From NCBI GenBank assembly GCA_002337455.1, contig DDGC01000019.1, positions 1 to 64,000 on the forward strand: 64,000 nucleotides of DNA. The letters are read 5' to 3'. A program made the translations under genes and the position numbers. This DNA comes from Rhizobiales bacterium UBA1912. Lineage in GTDB: Bacteria; Pseudomonadota; Alphaproteobacteria; Rhizobiales; Devosiaceae. Positions 17,428-26,113 of the stretch are shown piece after piece (position 1 is the first letter of the stretch; each line of letters starts with the position of its first letter). Under the pieces are notes generated by a model, which was given only the letters and a program-made list of their open reading frames with translations, was not told the origin of the DNA and did no database searches.

Positions 17428-18233
17428 CCGCATCCATCCATCCCACAGCCATCGTCAGCAACAACGCTACGCTGGGCGAAGACGTTCAAGTCGGCCCTTA
17501 TTGCATTGTGGGCGACGATGTTACCTTGGGTGATGGGGCGAGGCTCGTTTCTCATGTTTCCATCGACGGCCGCACGGCGGTAGGCGCCCGAACGACCATC
17601 TACCCCTTTTCGTCCATCGGACATCCGCCGCAGGATCTCAAATTCGAGGGTGAGCCGAGCACGGTTTCGATCGGCGACGATTGCGTGTTGCGCGAATACG
17701 TGACGATCAATCCCGGCACGTCTGGCGGCGGCATGGAAACCCGGGTTGGCAACAATTGCCTGCTCATGGTCGGCGTACACATCGCACATGATTGCCTTGT
17801 CGGCAATCATGTGGTCATGGCCAATCAGGCGTCCCTGGCTGGCCATTGCGTCGTCGATGATTATGTCCGGTTTGGCGGCATCTGCGGCGTCCATCAATTC
17901 GTCCGCATCGGCGCCCACGCCTTCGTCGGCGCCATGTCCTTTGTCGAAAACGACGTCATTCCTTACGGATCGGTTCTTGGGAATCGTGCCTATCTCGGTG
18001 GGCTTAACCTTGTGGGGCTCAAGCGCCGCAAGTTCGATCGGGAATCAATCCATGCCCTGCGGGCCGCCTATCGCATGATTTTTTCGAGCGAGGGTACGCT
18101 GCGCGAACGCATCGAGGACGCCGCCGAAATCTTCGAGGGCGAAACGCTCGTTGAGGAAGTCATCGAGTTCATTCGCAAGCCGTCCGAGCGCGCCCTCTGC
18201 ATGCCGCGCAATGGCACGCCAGCCGAGCAATGA
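17424..18233 (+). CDS. lpxA: UDP-N-acetylglucosamine acyltransferase
   Basis: First step of lipid A synthesis. 269 residues; hexapeptide-repeat beta-helix from residue 2 to about 190, then an alpha-helical C-terminal domain (ESIHALRAAYRMIFSSEG). The catalytic histidine is H122 in GVHIAHDCLVGNH. The GTG start overlaps fabZ, and the stop overlaps the lpxI ATG (ATGA), so four consecutive genes are coupled. Confidence 0.96.
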   Translation: MTASIHPTAIVSNNATLGEDVQVGPYCIVGDDVTLGDGARLVSHVSIDGRTAVGARTTIYPFSSIGHPPQDLKFEGEPSTVSIGDDCVLREYVTINPGTSGGGMETRVGNNCLLMVGVHIAHDCLVGNHVVMANQASLAGHCVVDDYVRFGGICGVHQFVRIGAHAFVGAMSFVENDVIPYGSVLGNRAYLGGLNLVGLKRRKFDRESIHALRAAYRMIFSSEGTLRERIEDAAEIFEGETLVEEVIEFIRKPSERALCMPRNGTPAEQ

Positions 18234-19057
18234 CGACGCCCGGCCGATTGGCGCTGGTCGCCGGATCGGGCGATCTTGTCCCCCAGGCCATTGCCGCCGC
18301 GCGCGCCGCCGGCTGGGAAATCCGCGTCCTCGCGCTCCATCCGCGCGCCGATCTGGGTGCCGAGCATCCCTTTCAGATCAAGGTGTCCCGCCCCGACCAG
18401 GTTCTTCGCGAAATCCGGCGGTTCAAGGCAACCCACGTCTGTGCCGTGGGCGGCATGCACATGTCGGACCGCGAACGCGAGACCTTTGCCGAGTTTGCCG
18501 GCGACAAGGATGCCGCATCGAAAGGGGACAGCAAGCTGTCGCAACTCGGCGCCGCACTGCTCAAGATCTTGGGCCTGCCTTTCATCGGTGTGCATGAGAT
18601 CGTTTCGGACCTTCTCGCGGCCGAGGGGCAGATTGGTGCGGTGTCTGCCGACGGCGAGCTACTTCGCACCGCAGAGTTTGCCTTTGCCGCCGCCCGGAGG
18701 GCTGGCGCCCTCGATCTCGGGCAGGCGCTCGTGGTCGCTGGAGCTCGAATTGTTGCGACCGAGGATATCGGCGGCACCGACGAACTTCTCACAAGGTGTC
18801 GCGTCTACCGCGAGCGCGGCCTGATCGGAGACGGGCGCGGCCACCTGGTTCTGGCCAAAACCGCAAAGCCCGGCCAACCCCTGCATGTCGATCTTCCTGC
18901 TATCGGCAAAAATACAGTCACTTTGGCCCAAAAATCCGGCATCAAGGCCATTGTCGTCGAGACCGGCCGTACCCTGCTGATCGGACGGTCCGAACTCATT
19001 GCCGCTGCAGATGCCGCGGGCATCGCACTCATCGGCATAGCGGCGCAAGATGACTAG
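18230..19057 (+). CDS. lpxI: UDP-2,3-diacylglucosamine pyrophosphatase LpxI
   Basis: Cleaves UDP-2,3-diacylglucosamine to lipid X, replacing LpxH in alphaproteobacteria. 275 residues. Features of the family: N-terminal glycine-rich loop LALVAGSGDLV, KGDSKLSQLGAALLK, and the C-terminal HVDLPAIG carrying the aspartate that corresponds to the catalytic residue studied in Caulobacter LpxI. Its place between lpxA and lpxB is diagnostic. It overlaps lpxB by 8 bases. Confidence 0.94.
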   Translation: MTTPGRLALVAGSGDLVPQAIAAARAAGWEIRVLALHPRADLGAEHPFQIKVSRPDQVLREIRRFKATHVCAVGGMHMSDRERETFAEFAGDKDAASKGDSKLSQLGAALLKILGLPFIGVHEIVSDLLAAEGQIGAVSADGELLRTAEFAFAAARRAGALDLGQALVVAGARIVATEDIGGTDELLTRCRVYRERGLIGDGRGHLVLAKTAKPGQPLHVDLPAIGKNTVTLAQKSGIKAIVVETGRTLLIGRSELIAAADAAGIALIGIAAQDD

Positions 19058-20168
19058 CGTTTTCATTCTCGCTGGCGAGGCTTCAGGCGACCGCATTGGT
19101 GCCAATCTGATGGCCGGCCTGCGACGCTCTCGGCCCGACCTGTCTCTATCCGGCGTTGGCGGCGACGCCATGGAAGGCGAGGGGCTCTCCTCGCTCTTTT
19201 CTATCGATGATCTGGCGGTCATGGGCTATCGCGACGTCATTGTACGGCTTCCCCTGCTGCTGTGGCGGGCGCGTCAGGTCGTCTCTGCCGTCCTTCGGCA
19301 ACAGCCGGGCGTCGTCGTCCTCATCGACGCACAGGTCTTCTCCAAGGTCGTGGCGCGATCCTTGCGCAAGCGTGGGTACAAAGGCCCTATTATCCTGTAC
19401 GTCGCCCCGGCCGTATGGGCCTGGGGTGCTGACCGCGCCCGAAAGCTGGCCGGGATTTTCAATGAGGTGCTCAGCGTCCTCCCGTTCGAGCCTGAAGCAA
19501 TGCGAAGTCTCGGCGGGCCGCAAACTGCCTATGTCGGGCACCCAGCTCTTGAAAAATATCGCATGCGGTTGGCCCAACCGGCCACTGGCCCCATCCTGCT
19601 GCTTCCCGGCAGCCGCAGGGGAGAGATCACCCGTCATCTCCCCATGATGGCCGATGTGGCCCAGCGCTTGTCGGCCCACCCGTCTGTCACCGGTTTCATC
19701 ATTCTCTCCACACGATCACAAGCGGCCCGCATTTCGCGCATGGTGGCTCAATGGTCGATCCCGGTTTTGGTGGTGGTCACTCCACAGGATCGCCGGTCGG
19801 CCATCGAACAGGCTATTGCTGCGGTTGCGGTGAGCGGTACCGTTACGCTTGAGCTCGCCCTTGCCGGCGTACCGCACATCCTTACCTATGTCGCCGAGGG
19901 CGCCCAGGTGCGCATGTTCAAGAAGGCGACGACGCGCTTTATCGGACTGCCCAACATCATCGCTGGAAAAGAGGTGATCCCGGAAATCCTGTTCGCCCAT
20001 AAGGGGGACTCGGGCAAACTGGGCGACGCAGCCTTCGCTCTGGTCGATGCGTCACAGGCGCTGGCTGCCCAGGCAAAAGACTTTCGCGAGATCCGTGCCC
20101 TAATGGAAAAAGGGGCGCCGGAGGCGCCCCTTCAAGATCCTGTCGGAAGAATTCTGGCCCACATCTAG
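19050..20168 (+). CDS. lpxB: Lipid-A-disaccharide synthase
   Basis: GT-B glycosyltransferase joining lipid X to UDP-diacylglucosamine. 372 residues; begins FILAGEASGDRIGANLMAGL, with VYVAPAVWAWG-like APAVWAWGADRARK in the middle, LLLPGSRRGEI and VSGTVTLELALAGVPHI in the C-terminal half. The last 20 codons include a strong hairpin that reads as an intrinsic terminator for gltA on the other strand. The stop is part of a CTAG palindrome that also gives the gltA stop. Confidence 0.95.
   Translation: MTSVFILAGEASGDRIGANLMAGLRRSRPDLSLSGVGGDAMEGEGLSSLFSIDDLAVMGYRDVIVRLPLLLWRARQVVSAVLRQQPGVVVLIDAQVFSKVVARSLRKRGYKGPIILYVAPAVWAWGADRARKLAGIFNEVLSVLPFEPEAMRSLGGPQTAYVGHPALEKYRMRLAQPATGPILLLPGSRRGEITRHLPMMADVAQRLSAHPSVTGFIILSTRSQAARISRMVAQWSIPVLVVVTPQDRRSAIEQAIAAVAVSGTVTLELALAGVPHILTYVAEGAQVRMFKKATTRFIGLPNIIAGKEVIPEILFAHKGDSGKLGDAAFALVDASQALAAQAKDFREIRALMEKGAPEAPLQDPVGRILAHI
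20107..20130 (-). terminator. Intrinsic terminator of gltA, inside lpxB coding sequence
   Basis: On the minus strand the sequence reads GGGGCGCC, TCC, GGCGCCCC, then TTTTT: an 8-bp GC stem with T-run, 35 bases beyond the gltA stop. On the plus strand the same bases encode residues near the LpxB C-terminus. Confidence 0.75.
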
Positions 20169-21454
20169 CGGCCGGAGATATCCACATAATCGCGCATCGT
20201 CGCGCCATTGTAGAGCTGGCGCGGCCGCCCGATCTTTTTCTGCGGGTCACCGATCATTTCTTTCCACTGGGCGATCCAGCCAACCGTGCGCGATAGCGCA
20301 AAGATCGCGGTGAACATGGACGTCGGAAAACCGATCGCATCAAGAATGATGCCGGAATAGAAATCCACGTTCGGATAAAGCTTGCGATCGACGAAATAAG
20401 GGTCTTCGAGCGCGATCTTTTCGAGTTCCTGAGCAACCTGCAGCGTCGGGTTGTTTTCAACGCCCAGCAGACCGAGTACTTCGCGCGCCGATTCCTGCAT
20501 CACGGCGGCGCGCGGATCGTAGTTCTTGTAAACCCGATGCCCGAAGCCCATCAGCCGGAACGGATCGTTCTTGTCCTTGGCCCGTTCGATGAATTCGGGG
20601 ATGCGATCCACAGTTCCGATCTGGCGCAGCATATTGAGCGCCGCTTCGTTGGCTCCGCCATGTGCGGGGCCCCACAGGCACGCTACGCCGGCAGCAATAC
20701 AGGCGAACGGGTTGGCGTCCGAAGAGCCCGATAGGCGCACGGTCGAGGTCGAAGCATTCTGCTCGTGGTCGGCATGGAGCGTGAAGATGCGATCCATAGC
20801 CTTGGCGACCACCGGATCGACCTTGTATTCCTCGGCAGGCACCGCAAAGCACATGTGAAGGAAGTTCGAGGCGTAATCGAGATCGTTGCGCGGATAGACG
20901 AAGGGCTGGCCCACCGAATATTTGTAGGCCATCGCTGCAATCGTCGGCAGCTTGGCGATCATGCGGATTGAGGCGATTTCGCGCTGCTCGGGGTCCGAGA
21001 TATCGGTGGAGTCGTGATAGAATGCCGCCATGGCGCCGACGACGCCGGTCACAATCGCCATTGGATGCGCGTCGCGGCGGAACCCGCGATAGAAATAGTG
21101 CATCTGCTCATGCACCATGGTGTGGCGCGTAACCCGGTTTTCAAAGTCCCTGAGGTCCGCCTTGGAGGGCAGTTCGCCGTAAAGCAGCAGATAGCAGACT
21201 TCGATATACGAGCTTTTGTCCGCAAGCTGGTCGATGGGATAGCCGCGATAGAGCAACTCGCCCTTGTCGCCGTCGATATAGGTGATGGCGCTGTCGCAGG
21301 CTGCCGTCGATGTGAAACCGGGATCGTAGGTAAACATTCCGGTCTTGGCGTACAGCGAACGAATATCGATGACATCAGGCCCCACTGTGCCGCTGAGCAC
21401 CGGGAACTCGTAGGTCTCATCGCCCAGAGTAAGTTTTGCCGATTGTTCGCTCAT
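20165..21454 (-). CDS. gltA: Citrate synthase (hexameric type II)
   Basis: Condenses acetyl-CoA and oxaloacetate at the entry of the TCA cycle. 429 residues, the usual size of the NADH-sensitive type. Catalytic regions are clear: the histidine in GPAHGGANEAALNML, the histidine in MGFGHRVYKNYDPRA, and the aspartate in the NVDFYSGIILDAIGFP stretch. The start is preceded on the minus strand by GGGAGGCAC. A 190-base upstream region holds a 21-bp palindrome. Convergent with lpxB, sharing a CTAG stop. Confidence 0.97.
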   Translation of the reverse strand: MSEQSAKLTLGDETYEFPVLSGTVGPDVIDIRSLYAKTGMFTYDPGFTSTAACDSAITYIDGDKGELLYRGYPIDQLADKSSYIEVCYLLLYGELPSKADLRDFENRVTRHTMVHEQMHYFYRGFRRDAHPMAIVTGVVGAMAAFYHDSTDISDPEQREIASIRMIAKLPTIAAMAYKYSVGQPFVYPRNDLDYASNFLHMCFAVPAEEYKVDPVVAKAMDRIFTLHADHEQNASTSTVRLSGSSDANPFACIAAGVACLWGPAHGGANEAALNMLRQIGTVDRIPEFIERAKDKNDPFRLMGFGHRVYKNYDPRAAVMQESAREVLGLLGVENNPTLQVAQELEKIALEDPYFVDRKLYPNVDFYSGIILDAIGFPTSMFTAIFALSRTVGWIAQWKEMIGDPQKKIGRPRQLYNGATMRDYVDISGR

Positions 21455-21579
21455 TCATGTGCCTCCCGGGTTTCGGCTCAGATATGCCGCAAGCGCTAGG
21501 CTAGCCGGCTCTAAGCACGCACAATGACGTCTTTGAAAAATGCTCCGCTTGGGTATCCGAAATCGTCACGCCATGCAAC

Positions 21580-21600
21580 TACGTCATGGTTCTTGACGTA
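21580..21600. promoter_or_regulatory. 21-bp palindrome upstream of gltA, candidate operator
   Basis: TACGTCA-N7-TGACGTA is a perfect 7+7 inverted repeat centred about 136 bases before the gltA ATG and 45 bases after the gltX stop. No T-run follows on either strand, which argues against a terminator. Confidence 0.5.
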
Positions 21601-21644
21601 TAGGTAAAACGAAAGTCGCAATCCAAAAAGCAGCGCGGATGGCG

Positions 21645-23081
21645 TTAGGAATGAGCGCCGGCGCCAACGCCTACGACATCTGAAAGCCGTGCAAGGCTCT
21701 CTTCGCGCCCGATGAGCACCATGACCTCAAAAATGCCCGGCGATATTGTCCGCCCCGTCAAGGCAGCCCGCAAGGGTTGTGCAACTTTGCCCAGCTTGAG
21801 CCCCACAGTTTCGGCATAAGCCCGCACTGTCCCATCAAGGCTCTCCACCGACCAGCCATCGAGCGCCGAAAATGCGCTCGTGAGCGCCGCCAGGTGCGCC
21901 ACGCTCTCCTGATTAAGCAGTTGCGCCGCCTTTTCCTCGATGGGAAGCGGGCGTTCGGCATAGATGAACTGCGCCAGGTCGATCAATTCCAGTACGGTTT
22001 TTGCGCGTGGCTGCAATTCGGGGATCGCCGCCAGCACCGTATCCTTGTTGGAAACCAGTCCGGCATAGTCGGAATTGCGCCCGGTTTCCGATGCGGTCTC
22101 GACCATCACGTCGTAGAGCCGGACAGGATCGGCCGAACGGATATAGTGACCGTTGAGATTATCGAGCTTGACGAAATCGAACCGCGACGCCCCCTTGTTG
22201 AGCGCCTCGAGCGAGAACCACTCGACCATCTGGTCGGTCGAAAAGATCTCGTCATCGCCATGCGCCCAACCCAGTCGGGCCAGATAGTTGCGCAGAGCTT
22301 CTGGCAGATAGCCCATCTGCCGATAGGCTTCGACCCCCATGGCGCCGTGGCGTTTGGAAAGTTTTGCGCCGTCTGGCCCGTGGATTAGCGGAATATGCGC
22401 CATTTCGGGAACGTCCCAACCCATGGCGCGATAAATGACGATTTGCCGGGCGGCATTGGTCAAATGGTCGTCACCCCGGATGATGTGGGTCACGCCCATG
22501 TCGTGATCGTCGACAACCACGGCATGCATGTAGGTGGGCGTGCCATCCGAGCGCAGAATGATGAAATCGTCGAGGTTTTCGGCCTTGAATACCACGTCGC
22601 CCTGCACGCGATCCTTGACCACGATGTCGCCGGACTGAGGCGCCTTGATCCGGACGACCGGCTTGACGCCTTCGGGCGCTTCGGACGCATCACGGTCGCG
22701 CCAGCGCCCGTCATAGCGCGGCGGGCGGCCCTCAGCACGGGCCCTTTCGCGCATTTCTGTGAGTTCTTGTGGCGTGCAGTAGCACTTGTAGGCGTTGCCG
22801 CTTTCCAATAGCTGCAGCGCAATCTCGGCGTGCCGGTCGGCGCGCGCAAACTGGCTGATGGGTGCGCTGTCCCAATCGAGCCCCAGCCAGCTCATGCCGT
22901 CAAGAATGGCTGCCACCGCGGCCTCGGTCGAGCGCTCCCGGTCGGTGTCTTCGATGCGCAGCAGCATCTTGCCGCCCATCTTGCGCGCGAACACCCAGTT
23001 AAACAAAGCCGTTCGCGCGCCCCCGATGTGCAGGAAACCTGTGGGGGAAGGCGCAAAACGCGTGATGACGGGTTTGGACAT
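21645..23081 (-). CDS. gltX: Glutamyl-tRNA synthetase
   Basis: Class I synthetase charging tRNA-Glu. 478 residues from the ATG giving MSKPVITRFAPSPTGFLH; an upstream in-frame extension of 42 codons overlaps the divergent comEC promoter region and is not family-like. The HIGH-type motif is FLHIGGARTALFN and the KMSKS-type loop is AKLSKRHG; the alpha-helical anticodon-binding domain follows. Alphaproteobacteria often carry two such enzymes, so this may be one of a pair. Confidence 0.95.
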   Translation of the reverse strand: MSKPVITRFAPSPTGFLHIGGARTALFNWVFARKMGGKMLLRIEDTDRERSTEAAVAAILDGMSWLGLDWDSAPISQFARADRHAEIALQLLESGNAYKCYCTPQELTEMRERARAEGRPPRYDGRWRDRDASEAPEGVKPVVRIKAPQSGDIVVKDRVQGDVVFKAENLDDFIILRSDGTPTYMHAVVVDDHDMGVTHIIRGDDHLTNAARQIVIYRAMGWDVPEMAHIPLIHGPDGAKLSKRHGAMGVEAYRQMGYLPEALRNYLARLGWAHGDDEIFSTDQMVEWFSLEALNKGASRFDFVKLDNLNGHYIRSADPVRLYDVMVETASETGRNSDYAGLVSNKDTVLAAIPELQPRAKTVLELIDLAQFIYAERPLPIEEKAAQLLNQESVAHLAALTSAFSALDGWSVESLDGTVRAYAETVGLKLGKVAQPLRAALTGRTISPGIFEVMVLIGREESLARLSDVVGVGAGAHS

Positions 23082-23160
23082 GAGGCTTACCGCTTGGAGA
23101 AATGTTTGGCCCGTGTGTACCATAGCGCCCGACGAGCGCAAGGGTTGGGGGCGCGCCAAG

Positions 23161-25284
23161 ATGGTCGACTTTCCGGTCGCCAAGAATCCTGGGAAAGGAC
23201 GGGCCATTGGCCCGCTCGCTTGGCTCTTGGCGCGAGTGAATACCCTCGGTTACGGGCTGAGAGCAGCAATTCTCGATGCCGTAACCCAGCGTCGCAACTT
23301 TATTCTCTTTCCCTTCGCCATGATCGTCGGGCTCATCGTCTATCGGGTGCTACCCGGCGAGCCGGCCTTTAGCTCCCTTGCCCTCCTGATCGGTTTCACA
23401 TTCGTTGCCGCCTGGCTGGGTCGTGATCATGCCGCTATCCGTGAAACCGGGCTCCTCGCGGCGATGCTGGCCATAGGAATGGCTCTCTTGCCTGTTCACG
23501 CCGCGCTTTTCGGTACGCCCATGCTTGAGACGCCGCGTTATGGTACCTACACGGCGCGCATCGAGGCAGTCACATATGACGATGGCGACCAGCAACGCTG
23601 GGTGCTCTCCAACATCACAGGCACCCCTGACTGGACCGTCCCCGACATCCGCTTCGCCCGCGTCACGGTGCCGTCGGCCCTCGCTGTATCGCCCGGCGAC
23701 ACCCTCACTGCCCGCATCCGCTTTTACCCCGTTCCGCCACCGGCCGTTCCGGGTGGTTATGATTCGCAGTTCGTCAGCCATTTCGATGGCATTGGTGCAT
23801 ATGGCACCGCATTTGGTGATATCGAGATCGTGACAAGCGGGGACGGCGGTCTTGCGCGTATTGTCAAGGAGGTCCGCGCTGCAATTACTGCGCGCATCGT
23901 ATCCCAATTGGGAGAGCGGGTTGGGGGCATCGCCGCGGCGCTGGTCACCGGCGATCAAAGCCGGATCACCGAGGAGGATCGCAATCTTATGGCGTCCGCG
24001 GGCATCGCCCACGTCATCGCCATTTCCGGGCTGCACCTGACGTTGGTGGCCGGCACCATGTTCGCGTGCGTGAGGTTTTTCCTCTCACTGGGTCACGGTG
24101 TTACCCAGCGCTTCTCCATCAAGAAGGTTGCCGCGGGCTTCGGCATCGCCACGGCTTTGGCTTACATGGTGATTCCGGGCATGGTCATTCCTGCGGTGCG
24201 CTCCACCATAATGCTGGCGTTGATCTTTGCCGCCATCATTGCCGGCCGTCAGGCACTAACCATGCGCAATGTTGCAATCGCCGGCCTGGCGATCATTATC
24301 TTCGAACCGACCAGCGTTTTTCGTGCTTCCTTTCAGCTTTCTTTTGCCGCCGTCATCGCGTTGATCGCGGCTTATGAACTGGCCCGCCGAAATCGGGAGA
24401 ATCGGGAGCGCCCGCGGCGGGGCAGGGCGCTGGCCCTCATGCTCGACATTGCCACCACCAGCGTCATCGCTGGTTTGGCAACCCTGGTTTTCTCGGCCTA
24501 CCACTTTCAGCAGACAGCGCCCTTTGGGGTGCTGGGCAATCTCATGGTCATGCCGATCGTGAGTTTTGTGATGATGCCGGCCGCACTGCTCGGCACCCTG
24601 CTGCTCCCCCTCGGTCTTGAAGCCTTACCTTATGCCGCGCTGGGGTGGAGCATCGAGGCTATGCTCTGGTGCGCAGGGTTTGTGCGCAATTTGAGCGGCG
24701 GTTTCGATCCCAGCCCCATTCTGTCGCCCCTAGCACTCGGTGTTGCGTTGCTCGCGTTGGCTTGGCTGGCCTATTTCAGAAACCGCATGCGCATCATCGG
24801 ACCGATGGTTGCGATCCCATTAATCGCTTTTTTCTGCCTTGAGCGAGCCCCCGATATTTTCGTTGCCGATCAAAGTCAGGCATTGGCTGTCCGCAGTGGA
24901 GATCGCGTCGCCCTGATCGCTGGCCGCAACAATACTTTTGCCACAACGATTTGGTCGGAACGCTATATGACGGTGATCGAGAGCACCCACGATGGCGCTG
25001 GTTGCGACAGCCTTGGCTGCGTCCTGTCGACCGAAGAGGGCTATACCCTTGCGCTGGTCAAATCCCGCGATGCCTTTGATGAGGACTGCCGTATTGCCGA
25101 CATCGTCATCACCCGCCTGACCGCTCCGCCCCAATGCGCTCAGGCCGCCACACTGGTCATCGACGCGCCAGACCTCGCACGGCACGGCGCGCATATGATC
25201 GATTGGAATGGTCCCGGTCTGCCACCAACAATCCGCACCGCAATAGACGGTCCGGCTCGCCCCTGGCGCATCCAGCCTCAGTAG
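23161..25284 (+). CDS. comEC: ComEC/Rec2-family DNA uptake channel protein
   Basis: Polytopic inner-membrane protein related to the channel for single-stranded DNA in natural transformation. 707 residues from ATG 23161, divergent from gltX with a 79-base gap. It has an N-terminal membrane region, a soluble domain (about residues 130-250, ETPRYGTYTARIEAVTYDD), then the Competence domain with the conserved ALVTGDQSRITEEDRNLMASAGIAHVIAISGLHL region, split here for brevity. The C-terminal 140 residues have no metallo-beta-lactamase motif (HxHxDH is absent), as usual for alphaproteobacterial forms. Whether the cell is competent cannot be told. Confidence 0.9.
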   Translation: MVDFPVAKNPGKGRAIGPLAWLLARVNTLGYGLRAAILDAVTQRRNFILFPFAMIVGLIVYRVLPGEPAFSSLALLIGFTFVAAWLGRDHAAIRETGLLAAMLAIGMALLPVHAALFGTPMLETPRYGTYTARIEAVTYDDGDQQRWVLSNITGTPDWTVPDIRFARVTVPSALAVSPGDTLTARIRFYPVPPPAVPGGYDSQFVSHFDGIGAYGTAFGDIEIVTSGDGGLARIVKEVRAAITARIVSQLGERVGGIAAALVTGDQSRITEEDRNLMASAGIAHVIAISGLHLTLVAGTMFACVRFFLSLGHGVTQRFSIKKVAAGFGIATALAYMVIPGMVIPAVRSTIMLALIFAAIIAGRQALTMRNVAIAGLAIIIFEPTSVFRASFQLSFAAVIALIAAYELARRNRENRERPRRGRALALMLDIATTSVIAGLATLVFSAYHFQQTAPFGVLGNLMVMPIVSFVMMPAALLGTLLLPLGLEALPYAALGWSIEAMLWCAGFVRNLSGGFDPSPILSPLALGVALLALAWLAYFRNRMRIIGPMVAIPLIAFFCLERAPDIFVADQSQALAVRSGDRVALIAGRNNTFATTIWSERYMTVIESTHDGAGCDSLGCVLSTEEGYTLALVKSRDAFDEDCRIADIVITRLTAPPQCAQAATLVIDAPDLARHGAHMIDWNGPGLPPTIRTAIDGPARPWRIQPQ

Positions 25285-25985
25285 CGCCGCAGCAACCCCA
25301 CAAGCCGTCCCTGAACCTTAACGCGGTCAGGGCCGAAAATACGGGTCTCGTAGGCCGGGTTGGCAGCTTCCAGCGCCACCGCATTGCCCTTCTTGCGCAG
25401 GCGTTTGAGGGTAGCTTCCTCATCATCGACCAGCGCGACGACGATCTCCCCATTGCCCGCCGCATCCTGCTTGCGGATCAAGACCGTATCGCCGTCGAAA
25501 ATGCCCGCGTCGACCATCGAATCCCCGCGCACTTCGAGCGCGAAGTGCTCGCCAGAACCCAACATTTCGGGTGGAACCGCGATGGAATGGGAATGGGTCT
25601 GGATAGCCTCGATCGGCACGCCCGCCGCAATGCGACCCATCACCGGAATGGACACCGATCCGCCATTGTCCTGTTTGGGCGCCATGGTCTTTGCCGGAAC
25701 CTTGCCCAGCGTGCCCTCGATCACCGAAGGCTCGAACCGCGCCTTGCGTCCGCCGAGCGAAGGATTCATCGAATCCGGTAGCTTCACGACTTCGAGCGCC
25801 CGCGCCCGATTGGGCAGCCTTCGGATGAACCCGCGCTCCTCGAGCGCAGTGATCAACCGGTGAATGCCCGATTTCGACTTCAAATCCAGCGCTTCCTTCA
25901 TTTCATCGAAGGATGGCGGAATGCCGCTCTCTTTCATCCGTTCATGGATGAACATCAAAAGTTCGTGCTGTTTGCGCGTCAACAT
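25278..25985 (-). CDS. lexA: LexA repressor (SOS response)
   Basis: Transcriptional repressor and self-cleaving protease of the DNA-damage response. 235 residues. N-terminal winged helix from MLTRKQHELLMFIHERM; cleavage site A121-G122 in GRIAAGVPIEA; catalytic Ser156 in RGDSMVDAG and Lys194 in EATLKRL. It overlaps the comEC 3' end by 7 bases. Its promoter contains two perfect LexA boxes, one over the spacer and one just past the -10, so it autoregulates. Alphaproteobacterial length and box type agree. Confidence 0.97.
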   Translation of the reverse strand: MLTRKQHELLMFIHERMKESGIPPSFDEMKEALDLKSKSGIHRLITALEERGFIRRLPNRARALEVVKLPDSMNPSLGGRKARFEPSVIEGTLGKVPAKTMAPKQDNGGSVSIPVMGRIAAGVPIEAIQTHSHSIAVPPEMLGSGEHFALEVRGDSMVDAGIFDGDTVLIRKQDAAGNGEIVVALVDDEEATLKRLRKKGNAVALEAANPAYETRIFGPDRVKVQGRLVGLLRRY

Positions 25986-26013
25986 TGGCGGATCCCTCGG
26001 CGGCGTCGAATCG

Positions 26014-26028
26014 GAACAAATATTGAAC
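26014..26028. promoter_or_regulatory. LexA box 1 of lexA
   Basis: GAAC-AAATATT-GAAC, a perfect alphaproteobacterial SOS box, lying just downstream of the -10 element (26030-26035) and covering the likely transcription start of lexA. Confidence 0.9.
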
Positions 26029-26029
26029 G

Positions 26030-26058
26030 TTTATACATGTTCCGTAAATGTTCCGCAA
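26030..26058 (-). promoter_or_regulatory. lexA promoter
   Basis: On the minus strand TTGCGG (26058-26053) and TATAAA (26035-26030) are separated by exactly 17 bases. The two LexA boxes overlap and flank it. Confidence 0.75.
26039..26053. promoter_or_regulatory. LexA box 2 of lexA
   Basis: GTTC-CGTAAAT-GTTC, a perfect SOS box, lying in the -35/-10 spacer of the lexA promoter. It starts 25 bases after box 1 and has the same pattern in the opposite orientation. Confidence 0.9.
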
Positions 26059-26113
26059 GCATCCCCTGCAGTTTCCGCCATCAGGACAAAGTTTGTTTGA
26101 CGAGTCGCGCGTT

